Assembly (NCBI GenBank): GCA_944391445.1
Contig: CALXTL010000013.1
Span: 1 to 53,646, forward strand
Direction of reading: 5' to 3'
DNA: 53,646 bases
Source: an uncultured Alphaproteobacteria bacterium
GTDB taxonomy: Bacteria; Pseudomonadota; Alphaproteobacteria; RF32; CAG-239
Part shown: positions 34,750 to 43,504 of the stretch, one piece after another
Layout: each line of letters starts with the position of its first letter
Numbering within the stretch: position 1 is the first letter of the stretch
Made by a program: the position numbers and the translations under genes
The notes under the pieces: model-generated
The model's input: only the letters and a program-made list of their open reading frames with translations
The model's database searches: none
What the model was told of the DNA's origin: nothing

Positions 34750-35964
34750 ATGTATGATGTTGAACAGATAAGAAAAGATTTTCCGGTGCTGGCGCAGACA
34801 ATCAACGGCAAGCCGAATACTTTTTTGGATTCCGCCGCCTCGGCGCAAAAACCGCGTCGGGTGATTGAACGTATGGTCGAGATATACAGCCGGGAATATT
34901 CCAATGTGCACCGCGGCTCCTATCTTCTGAGTGAGGAAATAACTTCCGAGTATGAAAAAGCCCGTGGCAAAGTACGCCGTTTTTTAAATGCCGCGCGGGA
35001 TTCGGAGATTGTCTTTACGCGCAACGCCACCGAATCAATCAATCTGGTTGCGGCCGCCTGGGGGCGTAAATTTCTGACCAAAATTGACGAGGTTTTGATT
35101 TCCGAGGCGGAGCATCATGCTAATTTGGTCCCTTGGCAGGTGCTGCGTGATGAGATTGGTTTTGAACTTAAAATTTTTAAAATTAATGATGACGGCAGTT
35201 TCAATCCGGACGAATTCCACAAGATGCTAAACGGCAACACCAAGCTTTTAGCCGTCACCGGCATGTCCAACGTTCTGGGCACGGTCTTCCCGCTGGCGGA
35301 AATGATTGCCGAGGCGCACAAAGTCGGAGCCAAAGTGTTGGTTGATGCTTGCCAGTATGTTGTGCATCAGCCGACGGATGTTCAAAAGCTGGATTGTGAT
35401 TTTCTGGCTTTTTCCGGACACAAAACCTATGGTCCGACCGGCATTGGTGTACTCTATGGCAAGCAGCAGCTTTTGGAGGCCATGCCGCCGTATCAGTTTG
35501 GCGGAGACATGGTTAATGTCGTGACCTATCAAAGCACCACGTTTGATGAGCCGCCGGCCCGTTTTGAAGCGGGCACGCCGGCCATTGTTCAGGCGATTGG
35601 CTTGGGTGAGGCGCTAGATTATATGATGACGCTCGGCATGGAGAACATCCGCGCGCATGAATGCGCTATGACAGACTATATGCATGCGCGTTTGGCAGAA
35701 GTTGATACTTTGCGGGAAGTCGGTACAGCCGCGGGCAAAGGCGGTGTTTTTGCTTTTGACATGAAGGGGATTCATCCTCAGGATCTGGCTTTTATCTTGG
35801 ATAAAGAGGGCATTGCTGTCCGCGTCGGACACCATTGTGCCGCGCCGTTGGTTCGCCGGATGGGCTATGAAAATCTGACACGTGCATCATTAGGGCTTTA
35901 TACAAACAGGGAAGATATTGATCGTTTCACGGCGGCTTTGAACAAAGCGAAAAGCTTTTTCTGA
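34750..35964 (+). CDS. sufS: SufS cysteine desulfurase
   Basis: A 404-residue PLP enzyme of the SufS/CsdA group that takes sulfur from cysteine. K225 in FSGHKTYGPTG binds PLP, and C363 in RVGHHCAAP carries the persulfide. The open frame begins at 34708, but the ATG at 34750 has GGAGG five bases upstream and gives the family's usual N-terminus, so I use it. SufE, its sulfur acceptor, is encoded four genes downstream. Confidence 0.96.
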   Translation: MYDVEQIRKDFPVLAQTINGKPNTFLDSAASAQKPRRVIERMVEIYSREYSNVHRGSYLLSEEITSEYEKARGKVRRFLNAARDSEIVFTRNATESINLVAAAWGRKFLTKIDEVLISEAEHHANLVPWQVLRDEIGFELKIFKINDDGSFNPDEFHKMLNGNTKLLAVTGMSNVLGTVFPLAEMIAEAHKVGAKVLVDACQYVVHQPTDVQKLDCDFLAFSGHKTYGPTGIGVLYGKQQLLEAMPPYQFGGDMVNVVTYQSTTFDEPPARFEAGTPAIVQAIGLGEALDYMMTLGMENIRAHECAMTDYMHARLAEVDTLREVGTAAGKGGVFAFDMKGIHPQDLAFILDKEGIAVRVGHHCAAPLVRRMGYENLTRASLGLYTNREDIDRFTAALNKAKSFF

Positions 35965-35970
35965 AAAAGG

Positions 35971-35998
35971 TTGACTTCTTACGGCGGCTGTTTATAAC
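35971..35998 (+). promoter_or_regulatory. Candidate internal promoter before sufT
   Basis: TTGACT at 35971 and TATAAC at 35993 with a 16-bp spacer, in the 100-base gap between sufS and sufT. It may let the second half of the cluster be expressed separately. Confidence 0.5.
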
Positions 35999-36064
35999 AG
36001 TGGTCAATATAAAGGAATGCTCCAAAGCTGTCCGCAAGGCGGATTCTGTCCTTAAGGAACAAAG

Positions 36065-36499
36065 ATGAGTGACGATAAGATCTTAAATGAAAACGAACAG
36101 CAGCTTCTTGAAGCCATGGGCCTTGGTGAAAACGGCGCCATGACGCAGGATTACACCGCTTATGCCGGAGCCAAACTGCCACCGGAAGATAAAAAGCGTG
36201 CTACCCGCGAGCAGATTATCGAGGCCTTGCGTACGGTTTCCGATCCGGAAATTATGATCAATATCTGGGACATGGGGTTGGTTTATAAAGTTGTCCGGGA
36301 AGATGATGGAGATGTAAAAATCGACATGACCGTCACTGCGCCGACTTGTCCGGTTGCGGGTATTTTGCCGCAACAGGCGGCTGACGCGGTTGCCGCGTTG
36401 GAAGGAGTAGGGCTGGTTGAAGTCCGAATTGTCTGGGAGCCGGCCTGGAGCATTGAAAACATGAGCGAAGAAGCCAAAGCGATGTTTGAATTGTTTTAA
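36065..36499 (+). CDS. sufT: SufT-like DUF59 Fe-S assembly factor
   Basis: A 144-residue protein of the DUF59/MIP18 family. After a variable N-terminal segment of about 45 residues comes SDPEIMINIWDMGLVY and the conserved cysteine motif TAPTCPVAG. SufT proteins help deliver Fe-S clusters. Preceded by a candidate promoter. Confidence 0.88.
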   Translation: MSDDKILNENEQQLLEAMGLGENGAMTQDYTAYAGAKLPPEDKKRATREQIIEALRTVSDPEIMINIWDMGLVYKVVREDDGDVKIDMTVTAPTCPVAGILPQQAADAVAALEGVGLVEVRIVWEPAWSIENMSEEAKAMFELF

Positions 36500-36542
36500 G
36501 CTGATTTTTTTCTGAAAAATTTTGTTGTTTTTTGTCAAGATT

Positions 36543-36566
36543 AATGTTATGCAAGGGCATAACGTT
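36543..36566. promoter_or_regulatory. Inverted repeat between sufT and the GNAT gene
   Basis: Two 10-base arms (AATGTTATGC, AAGG, GCATAACGTT) match at 9 of 10 positions. There is no T-run, so it is not a terminator. It lies just before the GNAT ribosome-binding site and could be an operator or an mRNA hairpin. Confidence 0.35.
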
Positions 36567-36584
36567 ACATGAAGGATTATAAAT

Positions 36585-37271
36585 ATGCCCGAATCAGATT
36601 TCATCCCGATCAGGACTCCTCGTCTGCTGATTGACGAGTTCAAAACATCGGATTATGCCAGACTGCAGGAAATTGCATTTAACATTAATCACAATGCCGA
36701 TATACACGCGGCCGACGGCTATTGCCCGTTTTATACTTTTCAGGTTGACCGCGGCACGCCAAACCGCGATATTATTATCCGCCAGAAGGTTTCCGAGTTT
36801 TTGATTAAGGCCGACCGCGAACGTCGGCAAGAGCCTCGTTCGACATACCGCATGGCGGTGCGATTGCCCAACGGCAAGCTCATCGGCAATACCACCGTTG
36901 ACATGTTGCCGATTGAGGAGGATGGCAAAAAAATCTACGGCGATCTTGGCTACTTCATCGATCCGCATTATGGCGAACATGGCTATGCCACGGAAGCTGT
37001 TCGCGGCCTGGTTCACCATTTTTTTAAAAAATATGCCAAGCTTGATATTACCGCGCATCCGGCCAACAAATTTTCGCGCAAGCTGATTGAACGCATCGGC
37101 GGGGTGCAAGTCGGCTATAACGAAGCTTCGCATTATGGCCATGGTGAACCGCGCGCGGTGTTTGAGGTACACAAGGCTGATTTCTACCGTTCTTGTGCAT
37201 TTAATAAACAGATGCCGAATTTGTTTACGGTTTTGATTAACCGGCAGAAGGAAGCAGCGCTGCAAAAATAA
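36585..37271 (+). CDS. GNAT N-acetyltransferase, RimJ/RimL-like
   Basis: A 228-residue acetyl-CoA-dependent acetyltransferase. IRTPRLLIDEF at the start and GYFIDPHYGEHGYATEAVRGLVHHFF match the RimJ/RimL branch, which often acetylates protein N-termini, though many members have other substrates. It sits between sufT and a dipeptidase gene, 18 bases from the latter. Confidence 0.8.
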   Translation: MPESDFIPIRTPRLLIDEFKTSDYARLQEIAFNINHNADIHAADGYCPFYTFQVDRGTPNRDIIIRQKVSEFLIKADRERRQEPRSTYRMAVRLPNGKLIGNTTVDMLPIEEDGKKIYGDLGYFIDPHYGEHGYATEAVRGLVHHFFKKYAKLDITAHPANKFSRKLIERIGGVQVGYNEASHYGHGEPRAVFEVHKADFYRSCAFNKQMPNLFTVLINRQKEAALQK

Positions 37272-37289
37272 ATTTTAAGGGAGGCAAGC

Positions 37290-37922
37290 ATGTTTAGTGA
37301 TGCCGGTTTGCCCGAACCGTTGGTGATTCAGGAAATAGAAAATCCGGTCCGTTTGGTTGAAATTAAAGAAGAAGATGGAATTTTTTTCAATACGCGCTAT
37401 ACGTCGATTAGGCAGATTCGGGCATATACATACGAATTGCTCAAAAAGGCGCGCACCCACTTGCCGGAAGATTGCTATTTTATGGTTTATGAAGCCTATC
37501 GGCCGATGGCGGCTCAAATCAAACTTTGGGACGGCGTAGTTGCCACCAAAAGGGAAGAATACCCGCAGCTTGATGTAAATTCTGAAGAGTTTATAGCCAT
37601 TTGCGATGTTTTTGCGGCCAATCCTTATCGTCAGGGCAGCGGTCATCAGTCTGGCGCCGCGGTAGATATTTCGCTGGTTGACGGCAACGGCCATGAATAT
37701 GATATGGGCGGGCAGGTCCGTGGCTTTGACAATACGGCGGATTTTGATTGCCCGTCAATCTCTCCGGAGGCTCGCCGCAACCGGGAAATTTTACGCGAGG
37801 CGCTGGAAAAGGTCGGCATGGTTAATTATCCGTCCGAATGGTGGCATTATTCGTTCGGGGATCGTTTGTGGGCGCGGCTGACCGGTTCAAAGCTGGCAAT
37901 TTTTGGCAAACTGAACAAATAG
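37290..37922 (+). CDS. D-Ala-D-Ala dipeptidase, VanX type (M15D), copy 2
   Basis: A 210-residue zinc dipeptidase. Catalytic residues follow the VanX plan: R71 in YRP, H119 and D126 in SGHQSGAAVD, E183 and H186 in EWWHY. It is clearly diverged from copy 1 at 338-949, so the two may act on different dipeptides or in different conditions. No signal peptide. It lies in the middle of the suf cluster, nine bases from sufE, which has no obvious functional link. Confidence 0.85.
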   Translation: MFSDAGLPEPLVIQEIENPVRLVEIKEEDGIFFNTRYTSIRQIRAYTYELLKKARTHLPEDCYFMVYEAYRPMAAQIKLWDGVVATKREEYPQLDVNSEEFIAICDVFAANPYRQGSGHQSGAAVDISLVDGNGHEYDMGGQVRGFDNTADFDCPSISPEARRNREILREALEKVGMVNYPSEWWHYSFGDRLWARLTGSKLAIFGKLNK

Positions 37923-37931
37923 AGGCGGCAG

Positions 37932-38330
37932 ATGGATATTTCCGAACTTATCGAAAATTTTGAATTTCTGGACGGTTGGGAAGATAAATACCGCTATATC
38001 ATCGATCTGGGGGAAAAATTGCCGCCGCTGGCTCCTGAATTCCATACAGAGGAATGGAAAGTGCGCGGTTGCCAGTCGCAGGTTTGGCTGGTGCCGCATC
38101 GTCAGGAAGACAGGCTCTGGTTTGAAGGCGACAGCGATGCGGCCATCGTCAAAGGGCTGATCGCAATTGTTTTAATGATTTATAATGACAAATCCCCAGC
38201 GGAAATTAAATCAATTGCAGTTGATGATATTTTTGCTAAACTGGGTTTACAGGAACATTTGAGCCCCAGCCGTCGCAATGGGCTGATATCAATGACCGAA
38301 AAAATCAAAAATTATGCCGAAGTGCTTTAA
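37932..38330 (+). CDS. sufE: SufE sulfur acceptor protein
   Basis: A 132-residue protein. The sulfur-accepting cysteine is C47 in VRGCQSQVW, the family hallmark. It takes persulfide from SufS and passes it to SufB. Separated from the rest of suf by three genes. Confidence 0.94.
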   Translation: MDISELIENFEFLDGWEDKYRYIIDLGEKLPPLAPEFHTEEWKVRGCQSQVWLVPHRQEDRLWFEGDSDAAIVKGLIAIVLMIYNDKSPAEIKSIAVDDIFAKLGLQEHLSPSRRNGLISMTEKIKNYAEVL

Positions 38331-38348
38331 TCTTCGGGAAGGATTGTC

Positions 38349-39551
38349 ATGAATATTCATGAATATCAGGCCAAAAAGATCTTGCAGCAATATGGCATCC
38401 GCATTCCTAAAGGCGGTGTGGCCTATACACCCAACGAGGCCAAAAAAACGGCGGCGCGTGCTTCTGCCCGGGGCCCCTGGATGCTCAAAGCGCAAATCCA
38501 ATCCGGCGCCAGACAAAAGGGCTATTTTCTGGAAAAAGAAGCCGGTGCCCGCGGAGGCATCCGGCAAATTAAAAACCGTCGGGACATCCTGCGCAACGCC
38601 GAGCAAATGTTGGGCGCGACTTTGGTAACGGTGCAGACCGGCCCGGCAGGCAAGACGGTTGGACGGCTTTATGTTGAGGAATTCAAAAAAATAGAGCGGA
38701 TTTTTTATGCAGGCATCGCCATTGATAGGGTTCATTCCGCGCTGGTTTTGCTGGTGGCCGCCATTAAAAACGAGGATATTACCAATATTGCGTTCAATCA
38801 TCCGGAGCGCATCCTCAAACTTAATCTGGATCTGGAGGGAGACACCAGGCCGGAGCAGGTGAGAGAGGTGATGGATTTTCTGAAGCTGCCGCCCAAAAGT
38901 GCGCGCAGTCTGGAAACATTTATCAACGGCATGCACCGTGCTTTTATTGACTATGATGCGACCATGATTGAAGTTAATCCTGTTGGCCTCATGAAAAACG
39001 GCGAATTGGTCGCGCTTGATGCCAAAATATCTTTTGATGACAATGCGCTTTTCCGCCATAAAGATATTCGGGCGCTGCAAGATGACTATGAGGCTTCCGA
39101 GCGCGAATTGCAGGCCGCCAAATACAAATTCAATTACAGCGAATTTGGCGGTTCAATCGGCTGCATTGTCAACGGCGACGGTCTGGCGCTTGCCGTTATG
39201 GACACATTGCGGGTCAAAGGGCTGGACACGGCCTGTTTTCTGAATGTCAAGGGCGGTGTTGACAAAGATAAAATCGCCTCCGGCATTAAAATCATCATGA
39301 CCAATCCGCGGGTTGAGGGAATTTTAATCAATATTCTCGGCGGTTTTTTGCGCTGCAATCTGATTGCCGACGGGATTATTGCCGCGGCGTCGGAGGTCGG
39401 GCTGAACGTGCCGTTGGTTGTCCGTTTTGAAGGGACAAACAAGGAAGAAGCCAAGGAAATTTTGGCCAAGTCAAAGCTGCCGATTATTTTGGCGGAATCC
39501 ATGGAGGAAGCGGCGGCCAAACTGGCAGAAGCAATGGAGGAAGCCGACTGA
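38349..39551 (+). CDS. sucC: Divergent SucC-like (succinyl-CoA synthetase beta-type) subunit
   Basis: A 400-residue protein with the full SucC layout: ATP-grasp domain (about 1-235) and flavodoxin-like CoA-ligase domain (about 255-395). IEVNP (207-211) and GGFLRCNLIADGI are kept. Other blocks differ from typical bacterial SucC: QSGARQK (51-57) replaces HAGGRGK in the nucleotide site, the STEGG loop is absent (VAAIKNEDI, 136-144), and NVKGGV (299-304) replaces DVGGGA. It is coupled to the SucD-like gene (TGATG). True succinyl-CoA synthetase activity is doubtful. Confidence 0.8.
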   Translation: MNIHEYQAKKILQQYGIRIPKGGVAYTPNEAKKTAARASARGPWMLKAQIQSGARQKGYFLEKEAGARGGIRQIKNRRDILRNAEQMLGATLVTVQTGPAGKTVGRLYVEEFKKIERIFYAGIAIDRVHSALVLLVAAIKNEDITNIAFNHPERILKLNLDLEGDTRPEQVREVMDFLKLPPKSARSLETFINGMHRAFIDYDATMIEVNPVGLMKNGELVALDAKISFDDNALFRHKDIRALQDDYEASERELQAAKYKFNYSEFGGSIGCIVNGDGLALAVMDTLRVKGLDTACFLNVKGGVDKDKIASGIKIIMTNPRVEGILINILGGFLRCNLIADGIIAAASEVGLNVPLVVRFEGTNKEEAKEILAKSKLPIILAESMEEAAAKLAEAMEEAD

Positions 39552-40420
39552 TGTCCATTTTTGTAAATGCGCAGACCAAAGTTTTATGTCAGGGGATTAC
39601 CGGAACGCAGGCAACTTTTCATATCCGCCGCTCGCTGGATTATGGCACGCAGGTTGTTGCCGGCGTCACACCGGGCAAAGGCGGCGGGATGCATTTGGGG
39701 CTGCCGGTCTTTAATACGGTCAAAGAAGCCAAAAAAGAAACAGGTGTCAATGCCAGCGTGATGTATGTTCCGGCGCCTTATGTCAAATCGGCAGTCAAAG
39801 AAGCGGTAGATGCCGGACTTGAGCTGGTTGTTTGCATTGCCGACGGCGTGCCGATCAAAGACATGCTGGAAATCAATCACATGTTGGCCGGTTCCAAAAC
39901 CAAGCTGATTGGTCCTAATACGCCGGGGATCATTACGCCCGGCGAGGCGCGCCTTGGCATTTTTCCCGAGAATATCCATAAGCCGGGGTGCATCGGCGTT
40001 GTTTCTCGCTCTTCAACCCTGACGTACGAAGCAGTGCTTGAAACATCCAAGGCCGGTTTCGGCCAGTCGACGGTTTTGGGCCTGGGTGATGACATGTTGA
40101 TTGGTGTTGATTTTGTGGAGTCGCTCAAGCGTTTTCATGAGGATGATCAAACCAAAGCAATTGTCGTTTTGGGGCGGCTTGGCGGCACTTTTGAAGAAGT
40201 TGCGGCGCAATATTACAAATCTTTGGAACATAAAAAACCTGTGATTGCTTTTGTGGCCGGCAACGCAATTCCTTTCGGACACAAAATGGGTTATGCCGGC
40301 GATGTCATCACCAAGGGTTCCATTTCAACGCAAGATAAAAAAGATATTATGGAAGAAGCCGGTATGATTGTGGTGGATAATATTAACGACATTCACAAGG
40401 AGCTGGCCGGGTTGGCATGA
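39551..40420 (+). CDS. sucD: Divergent SucD-like (succinyl-CoA synthetase alpha-type) subunit lacking the phospho-histidine
   Basis: A 289-residue protein with SucD layout: an N-terminal CoA-binding fold (CQGITGTQATFH, then PGKGGGMHLGLPVF) and a C-terminal ligase domain. The histidine that is phosphorylated in every turnover (GHAGA) is replaced by Y248 in KMGYAGDV, and the glutamate that supports it (GEIGG in E. coli) by R209 in GRLGG. ITEG reads IADG and GPNCPG reads GPNTPG. The chain is full length and coupled to the neighbours, so it is not a decayed gene. The usual phosphoryl-transfer route cannot operate; another activity is likely. Confidence 0.8.
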   Translation: MSIFVNAQTKVLCQGITGTQATFHIRRSLDYGTQVVAGVTPGKGGGMHLGLPVFNTVKEAKKETGVNASVMYVPAPYVKSAVKEAVDAGLELVVCIADGVPIKDMLEINHMLAGSKTKLIGPNTPGIITPGEARLGIFPENIHKPGCIGVVSRSSTLTYEAVLETSKAGFGQSTVLGLGDDMLIGVDFVESLKRFHEDDQTKAIVVLGRLGGTFEEVAAQYYKSLEHKKPVIAFVAGNAIPFGHKMGYAGDVITKGSISTQDKKDIMEEAGMIVVDNINDIHKELAGLA

Positions 40421-41136
40421 GTGTCTGGAGAGACATTCTTGACTATATTCTGCCGCCGCGTTGTTTGCAATGCGGCCGGCCGCTGCACGAAAACACCGGT
40501 TTATGCAAAACATGCTTTGCCGACATAAATTTTATCGTGCGGCCGTATTGTCAGCGTTGCGGTCATCCGCTGGAAACGGATTGCGCCGATAACGGACAGA
40601 TGCTGTGCGGTCGTTGTCTGCGCCGGGCACGTCGCGAGTTTCGCCTGAGCCGTTCGGCTTTTGCTTATGATGAAGGCAGCAAGCGGCTGATTTTGAATTT
40701 TAAGTTTAATGACAGAACCGAAAATGCCCGTTTTCTGGCACAAACCATGTATGTGGCGGGAGCAGATATTTTTGCCGCCGGGGTCGATGTAATTGTGCCC
40801 GTGCCGCTGCATTTTACCAGACTTTTCCGCCGGCGTTACAATCAGTCGGCCCTTCTGGCTTCAGAACTCGGCAAATTGAGCGGTTGCAAGGCAGAAACCT
40901 TTGCTTTGGTCAAGCATCGGCGCACCCGTCCTCAGGTTGAGTTGAGCGGTCTGGCCCGGGTGAGAAATCTGCGCGGAGCATTTTCGGTTGCGCATGCGGA
41001 AAAAATTGTCGGCAAGCGTGTGCTGCTGGTGGATGACGTTTTAACAACAGGATCCACGCTGCGGGAATGCGCGCGTGTTTTGCGCAAGGCCGGCGCCAAG
41101 TCGGTTGATACGCTGACCGCGGCCAGAGTCATTTAA
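40417..41136 (+). CDS. comF: ComF-family phosphoribosyltransferase-like protein
   Basis: A 239-residue protein with an N-terminal zinc-finger region (cysteines 16, 19, 30, 33, 45, 48, 64 and 67) and a PRTase fold with the PRPP loop VLLVDDVLTTGST near the end. ComF proteins take part in natural transformation or nucleotide salvage; activity here is unknown. Its ATG overlaps the SucD-like stop by 4 bases, ending the long plus-strand operon. Confidence 0.9.
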   Translation: MSVWRDILDYILPPRCLQCGRPLHENTGLCKTCFADINFIVRPYCQRCGHPLETDCADNGQMLCGRCLRRARREFRLSRSAFAYDEGSKRLILNFKFNDRTENARFLAQTMYVAGADIFAAGVDVIVPVPLHFTRLFRRRYNQSALLASELGKLSGCKAETFALVKHRRTRPQVELSGLARVRNLRGAFSVAHAEKIVGKRVLLVDDVLTTGSTLRECARVLRKAGAKSVDTLTAARVI

Positions 41137-41184
41137 ACAAACTGTGCAAATATTGCGCAGAAATCTCGGCCCGGCCTGAAAAAG

Positions 41185-42456
41185 TTAATAGCGTGTCTGC
41201 TGCCGCATTGTTGTCATCAGGAGACGTCCGTCCAACTGCTTTTGCATGATTTTTCCGGCGCCGTTTCCCAGACTTTCGTCCCTTTTCACAAGTCCGCGAA
41301 GTTCTTTTAGTCTTTTTGCAACAGATGGTGACGCTGTCGTTTTTTGAGAATTTTCTGCCCCGTTGGATGAAGATTCGACATTTTTTGCAGAGGGTTTAAC
41401 GATAAAATTTTCATCGGACAAATCCGGGATTTTTTTCTTCTTGGGCGTTTCTTTATAATGAATTACCATATCTTTGTTACAGCCAAACATTTCCAAGTCC
41501 TTCTCATCTTCCGTTCCATCGAAGATTCCTTGTTTGGTTAAAGCGGCTATTTTTTCTTCTTTGGTGATGACGATTTTTCCGGCATCTTTTTCCAACGAAA
41601 GACTGCTGCGGGGATTATGCCTGGTCAAATAGCCGTTTCTTTTTTGGGAAGGCGTTGCTTGCAAAGACGGAATAACGGTAACGCCTTCACGAATAAGTTT
41701 TTCTCTGGCGGCCGCAATCTGAGCCTTATCCCCGTTTTGTGCAATTTCGTTTAGTTTTTTGATTTCTGCAGAATGGCATTGAAAATCGCGCGTGCGGTAT
41801 TGGTTGAAATCCACGCCGCCGATAGTCAGGATTTGTTTGATTGCTTTATCATAATTTTCATCATTGGCCCGGGCATACTGGCCGGTTCTGCAAAAATATT
41901 CTTTTGCAACAGAAGTATTTTGTTCATCATAAAACGGCGCATATTTCTGCTGCCACTCATTCATGACTTCATTCATAATGAAAGACATTTCTTTTGTAAA
42001 GCTGTTTGGGTCGCGGGCGGATTCATAAGGGTCAATTTCTTTTTTCATAAGGGCATCGGAATAATAAGAAAAATCTTTAGATTCGTTATTAAATACGTTA
42101 ATATCGCCGCTTTTTAAATATTCATTGCGGCGAAAGAGCAGCTCGCGTATTTTTTGTCCGAGCTCATCATATTGATTAATATTATATATTTGTTCTGGAG
42201 ACATCTCCAAATGATAAATATCGGCATTTTCTCTATGGCCGTTTTCATGAACTAGTGTTGCCATGAGGTCAAGCTCAGACAAGTTCATTTTGCTGATATC
42301 CGATGTATAGGCTTTTATTTCTTCGGTTGCGGCTTGAAAAGAGCCTTTCAGAACGCCTTCAATATTGTCATAATGGACTTCAAGATACTCAATTTTTTTC
42401 TTTTCTTCACAATAGAGCTTTTCTTGTTCTTTCAATTTTGCAATTAAAGTTTCCAT
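41185..42456 (-). CDS. Unrecognised protein with an HEXXH zinc-protease-like motif
   Basis: A 423-residue hydrophilic, mostly helical protein with no signal peptide. Residues 70-74 read HENGH in ATLVHENGHREN, which fits the HExxH zinc motif of metallopeptidases, with a hydrophobic flank before and further His and Glu after it (H82, E84). The C-terminal 130 residues are basic and Ser/Lys-rich. I do not recognise a family. It is 3 bases downstream of the TerB-like gene, in one operon. A chance HEXXH is possible in a protein this size. Confidence 0.72.
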   Translation of the reverse strand: METLIAKLKEQEKLYCEEKKKIEYLEVHYDNIEGVLKGSFQAATEEIKAYTSDISKMNLSELDLMATLVHENGHRENADIYHLEMSPEQIYNINQYDELGQKIRELLFRRNEYLKSGDINVFNNESKDFSYYSDALMKKEIDPYESARDPNSFTKEMSFIMNEVMNEWQQKYAPFYDEQNTSVAKEYFCRTGQYARANDENYDKAIKQILTIGGVDFNQYRTRDFQCHSAEIKKLNEIAQNGDKAQIAAAREKLIREGVTVIPSLQATPSQKRNGYLTRHNPRSSLSLEKDAGKIVITKEEKIAALTKQGIFDGTEDEKDLEMFGCNKDMVIHYKETPKKKKIPDLSDENFIVKPSAKNVESSSNGAENSQKTTASPSVAKRLKELRGLVKRDESLGNGAGKIMQKQLDGRLLMTTMRQQTRY

Positions 42457-42459
42457 GGC

Positions 42460-42882
42460 TCAGCTCTCCATAAGCTTTTTGCTTTTCAGTTTTATAAGCT
42501 TATAATCCAAAACCAACTGGTTAAGTTCCAAAACAAGATCTTCATCAATGTTCAAGACATGCGCGATTTGCCCGATAAATATCATTTCCTTTTCATCAAA
42601 ATCGTCGTCTATGTGAACGATAATCAAAAGCTCTCGCAGGAGCAGCAAGGCCTTTTTACGTTCTTTAATAACATTTTTAATTTCCGTAAGAAGCGCTTCT
42701 TTGCTTTGCATTTGTTCGAAAATTTCATTAAATTCGCTGACATTATAAGTTTTCATCAATTCATGCGCCAGCGCCCGTTCCCGGTCATCAACCCGCGCAT
42801 CGGTTTTGATCATCATCAGCATTGTTTTTAGAAAAACCAATCGTTCTTCCGTACTCAAATTTGCAATAAAATCATCTTCCAT
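42460..42882 (-). CDS. TerB-like helical protein
   Basis: A 140-residue all-alpha protein. Two repeats of the form D-x-x-(V/F)-D-x-x-E (TDARVDDRE at about 27-35 and DDDFDEKE at about 92-99) match the acidic metal-binding helices of the TerB fold. TerB domains are found in tellurite-resistance and phage-defence settings and also as general membrane-associated regulators. It is paired with the HEXXH-motif gene and has no ter genes near it. Confidence 0.7.
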   Translation of the reverse strand: MEDDFIANLSTEERLVFLKTMLMMIKTDARVDDRERALAHELMKTYNVSEFNEIFEQMQSKEALLTEIKNVIKERKKALLLLRELLIIVHIDDDFDEKEMIFIGQIAHVLNIDEDLVLELNQLVLDYKLIKLKSKKLMES

Positions 42883-43081
42883 CAGAATTTATCCTTAAGA
42901 TTCGTTTTTCTTTGGCGGCCACCAAAAAACAAAATGCAACTGTTGTAAATATATCATAATTCAGAAAACTTTTCTACGATAAAGCATAACCGGTTAAAAA
43001 AGCTTAAAGAAGGTTCGAGAAAAAGAGATGCTAGGCTCAGAAAAATATAATGACAAGGTTTGCTGCCGGAAGAGGATATAA

Positions 43082-43115
43082 AAAAATGCGGTTGTTTTGT
43101 TCCAACCGCATTTTT
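43082..43115. terminator. Terminator near a small orphan gene
   Basis: A perfect 13-bp stem (AAAAATGCGGTTG, 8-base loop, CAACCGCATTTTT) with T-runs on both strands. It lies nine bases beyond the minus-strand stop at 43124. Confidence 0.75.
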
Positions 43116-43123
43116 GAACAGAT

Positions 43124-43495
43124 TCAAAATAAAATTTTCTCTTTAACACAGTATTGCAGCCATTGATATGCTGTTGTGTGATACGCAACCTTCCACCAAA
43201 AATTAAGCGAAAACCAGAAAATGGCATATGCCGTTTTCACGCAAGAATCTGCGGAAGAATCTTTGACCGTAAGAACAAAGTAATACTGAGCTTTGGAGTC
43301 GTAATTTGCCATATCTGGCTCATCACGCGGGCACACCCTTATCGGGGTCTCGACAATCTCCTTCAGCCAAGGGATAGATTCTTTTGCCAGTTTTTCTCCA
43401 AGCTCACGAGTCTGGTCAAACTCCAAAATACAAGGACAGCATCTTTTAATGGCGTTCTTAACATACCTCTCGGTAATAATATTATTTACAATCAT
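43124..43495 (-). CDS. Small protein of unknown function
   Basis: A 123-residue protein from the ATG at 43495 (a TTG at 43501 is the alternative). I do not recognise it. It has a mixed N-terminal half with a CC-P-C motif (residues about 19-22) and an aromatic-rich C-terminus (FWFSLNFWWK) that may touch a membrane. Support comes from a good promoter directly upstream and a strong terminator directly after it. There is no ribosome-binding site, so the message may be leaderless. Its AT content is higher than its neighbours', a possible sign of recent arrival. Confidence 0.5.
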   Translation of the reverse strand: MIVNNIITERYVKNAIKRCCPCILEFDQTRELGEKLAKESIPWLKEIVETPIRVCPRDEPDMANYDSKAQYYFVLTVKDSSADSCVKTAYAIFWFSLNFWWKVAYHTTAYQWLQYCVKEKILF

Positions 43496-43504
43496 AAGCA
43501 ATAA

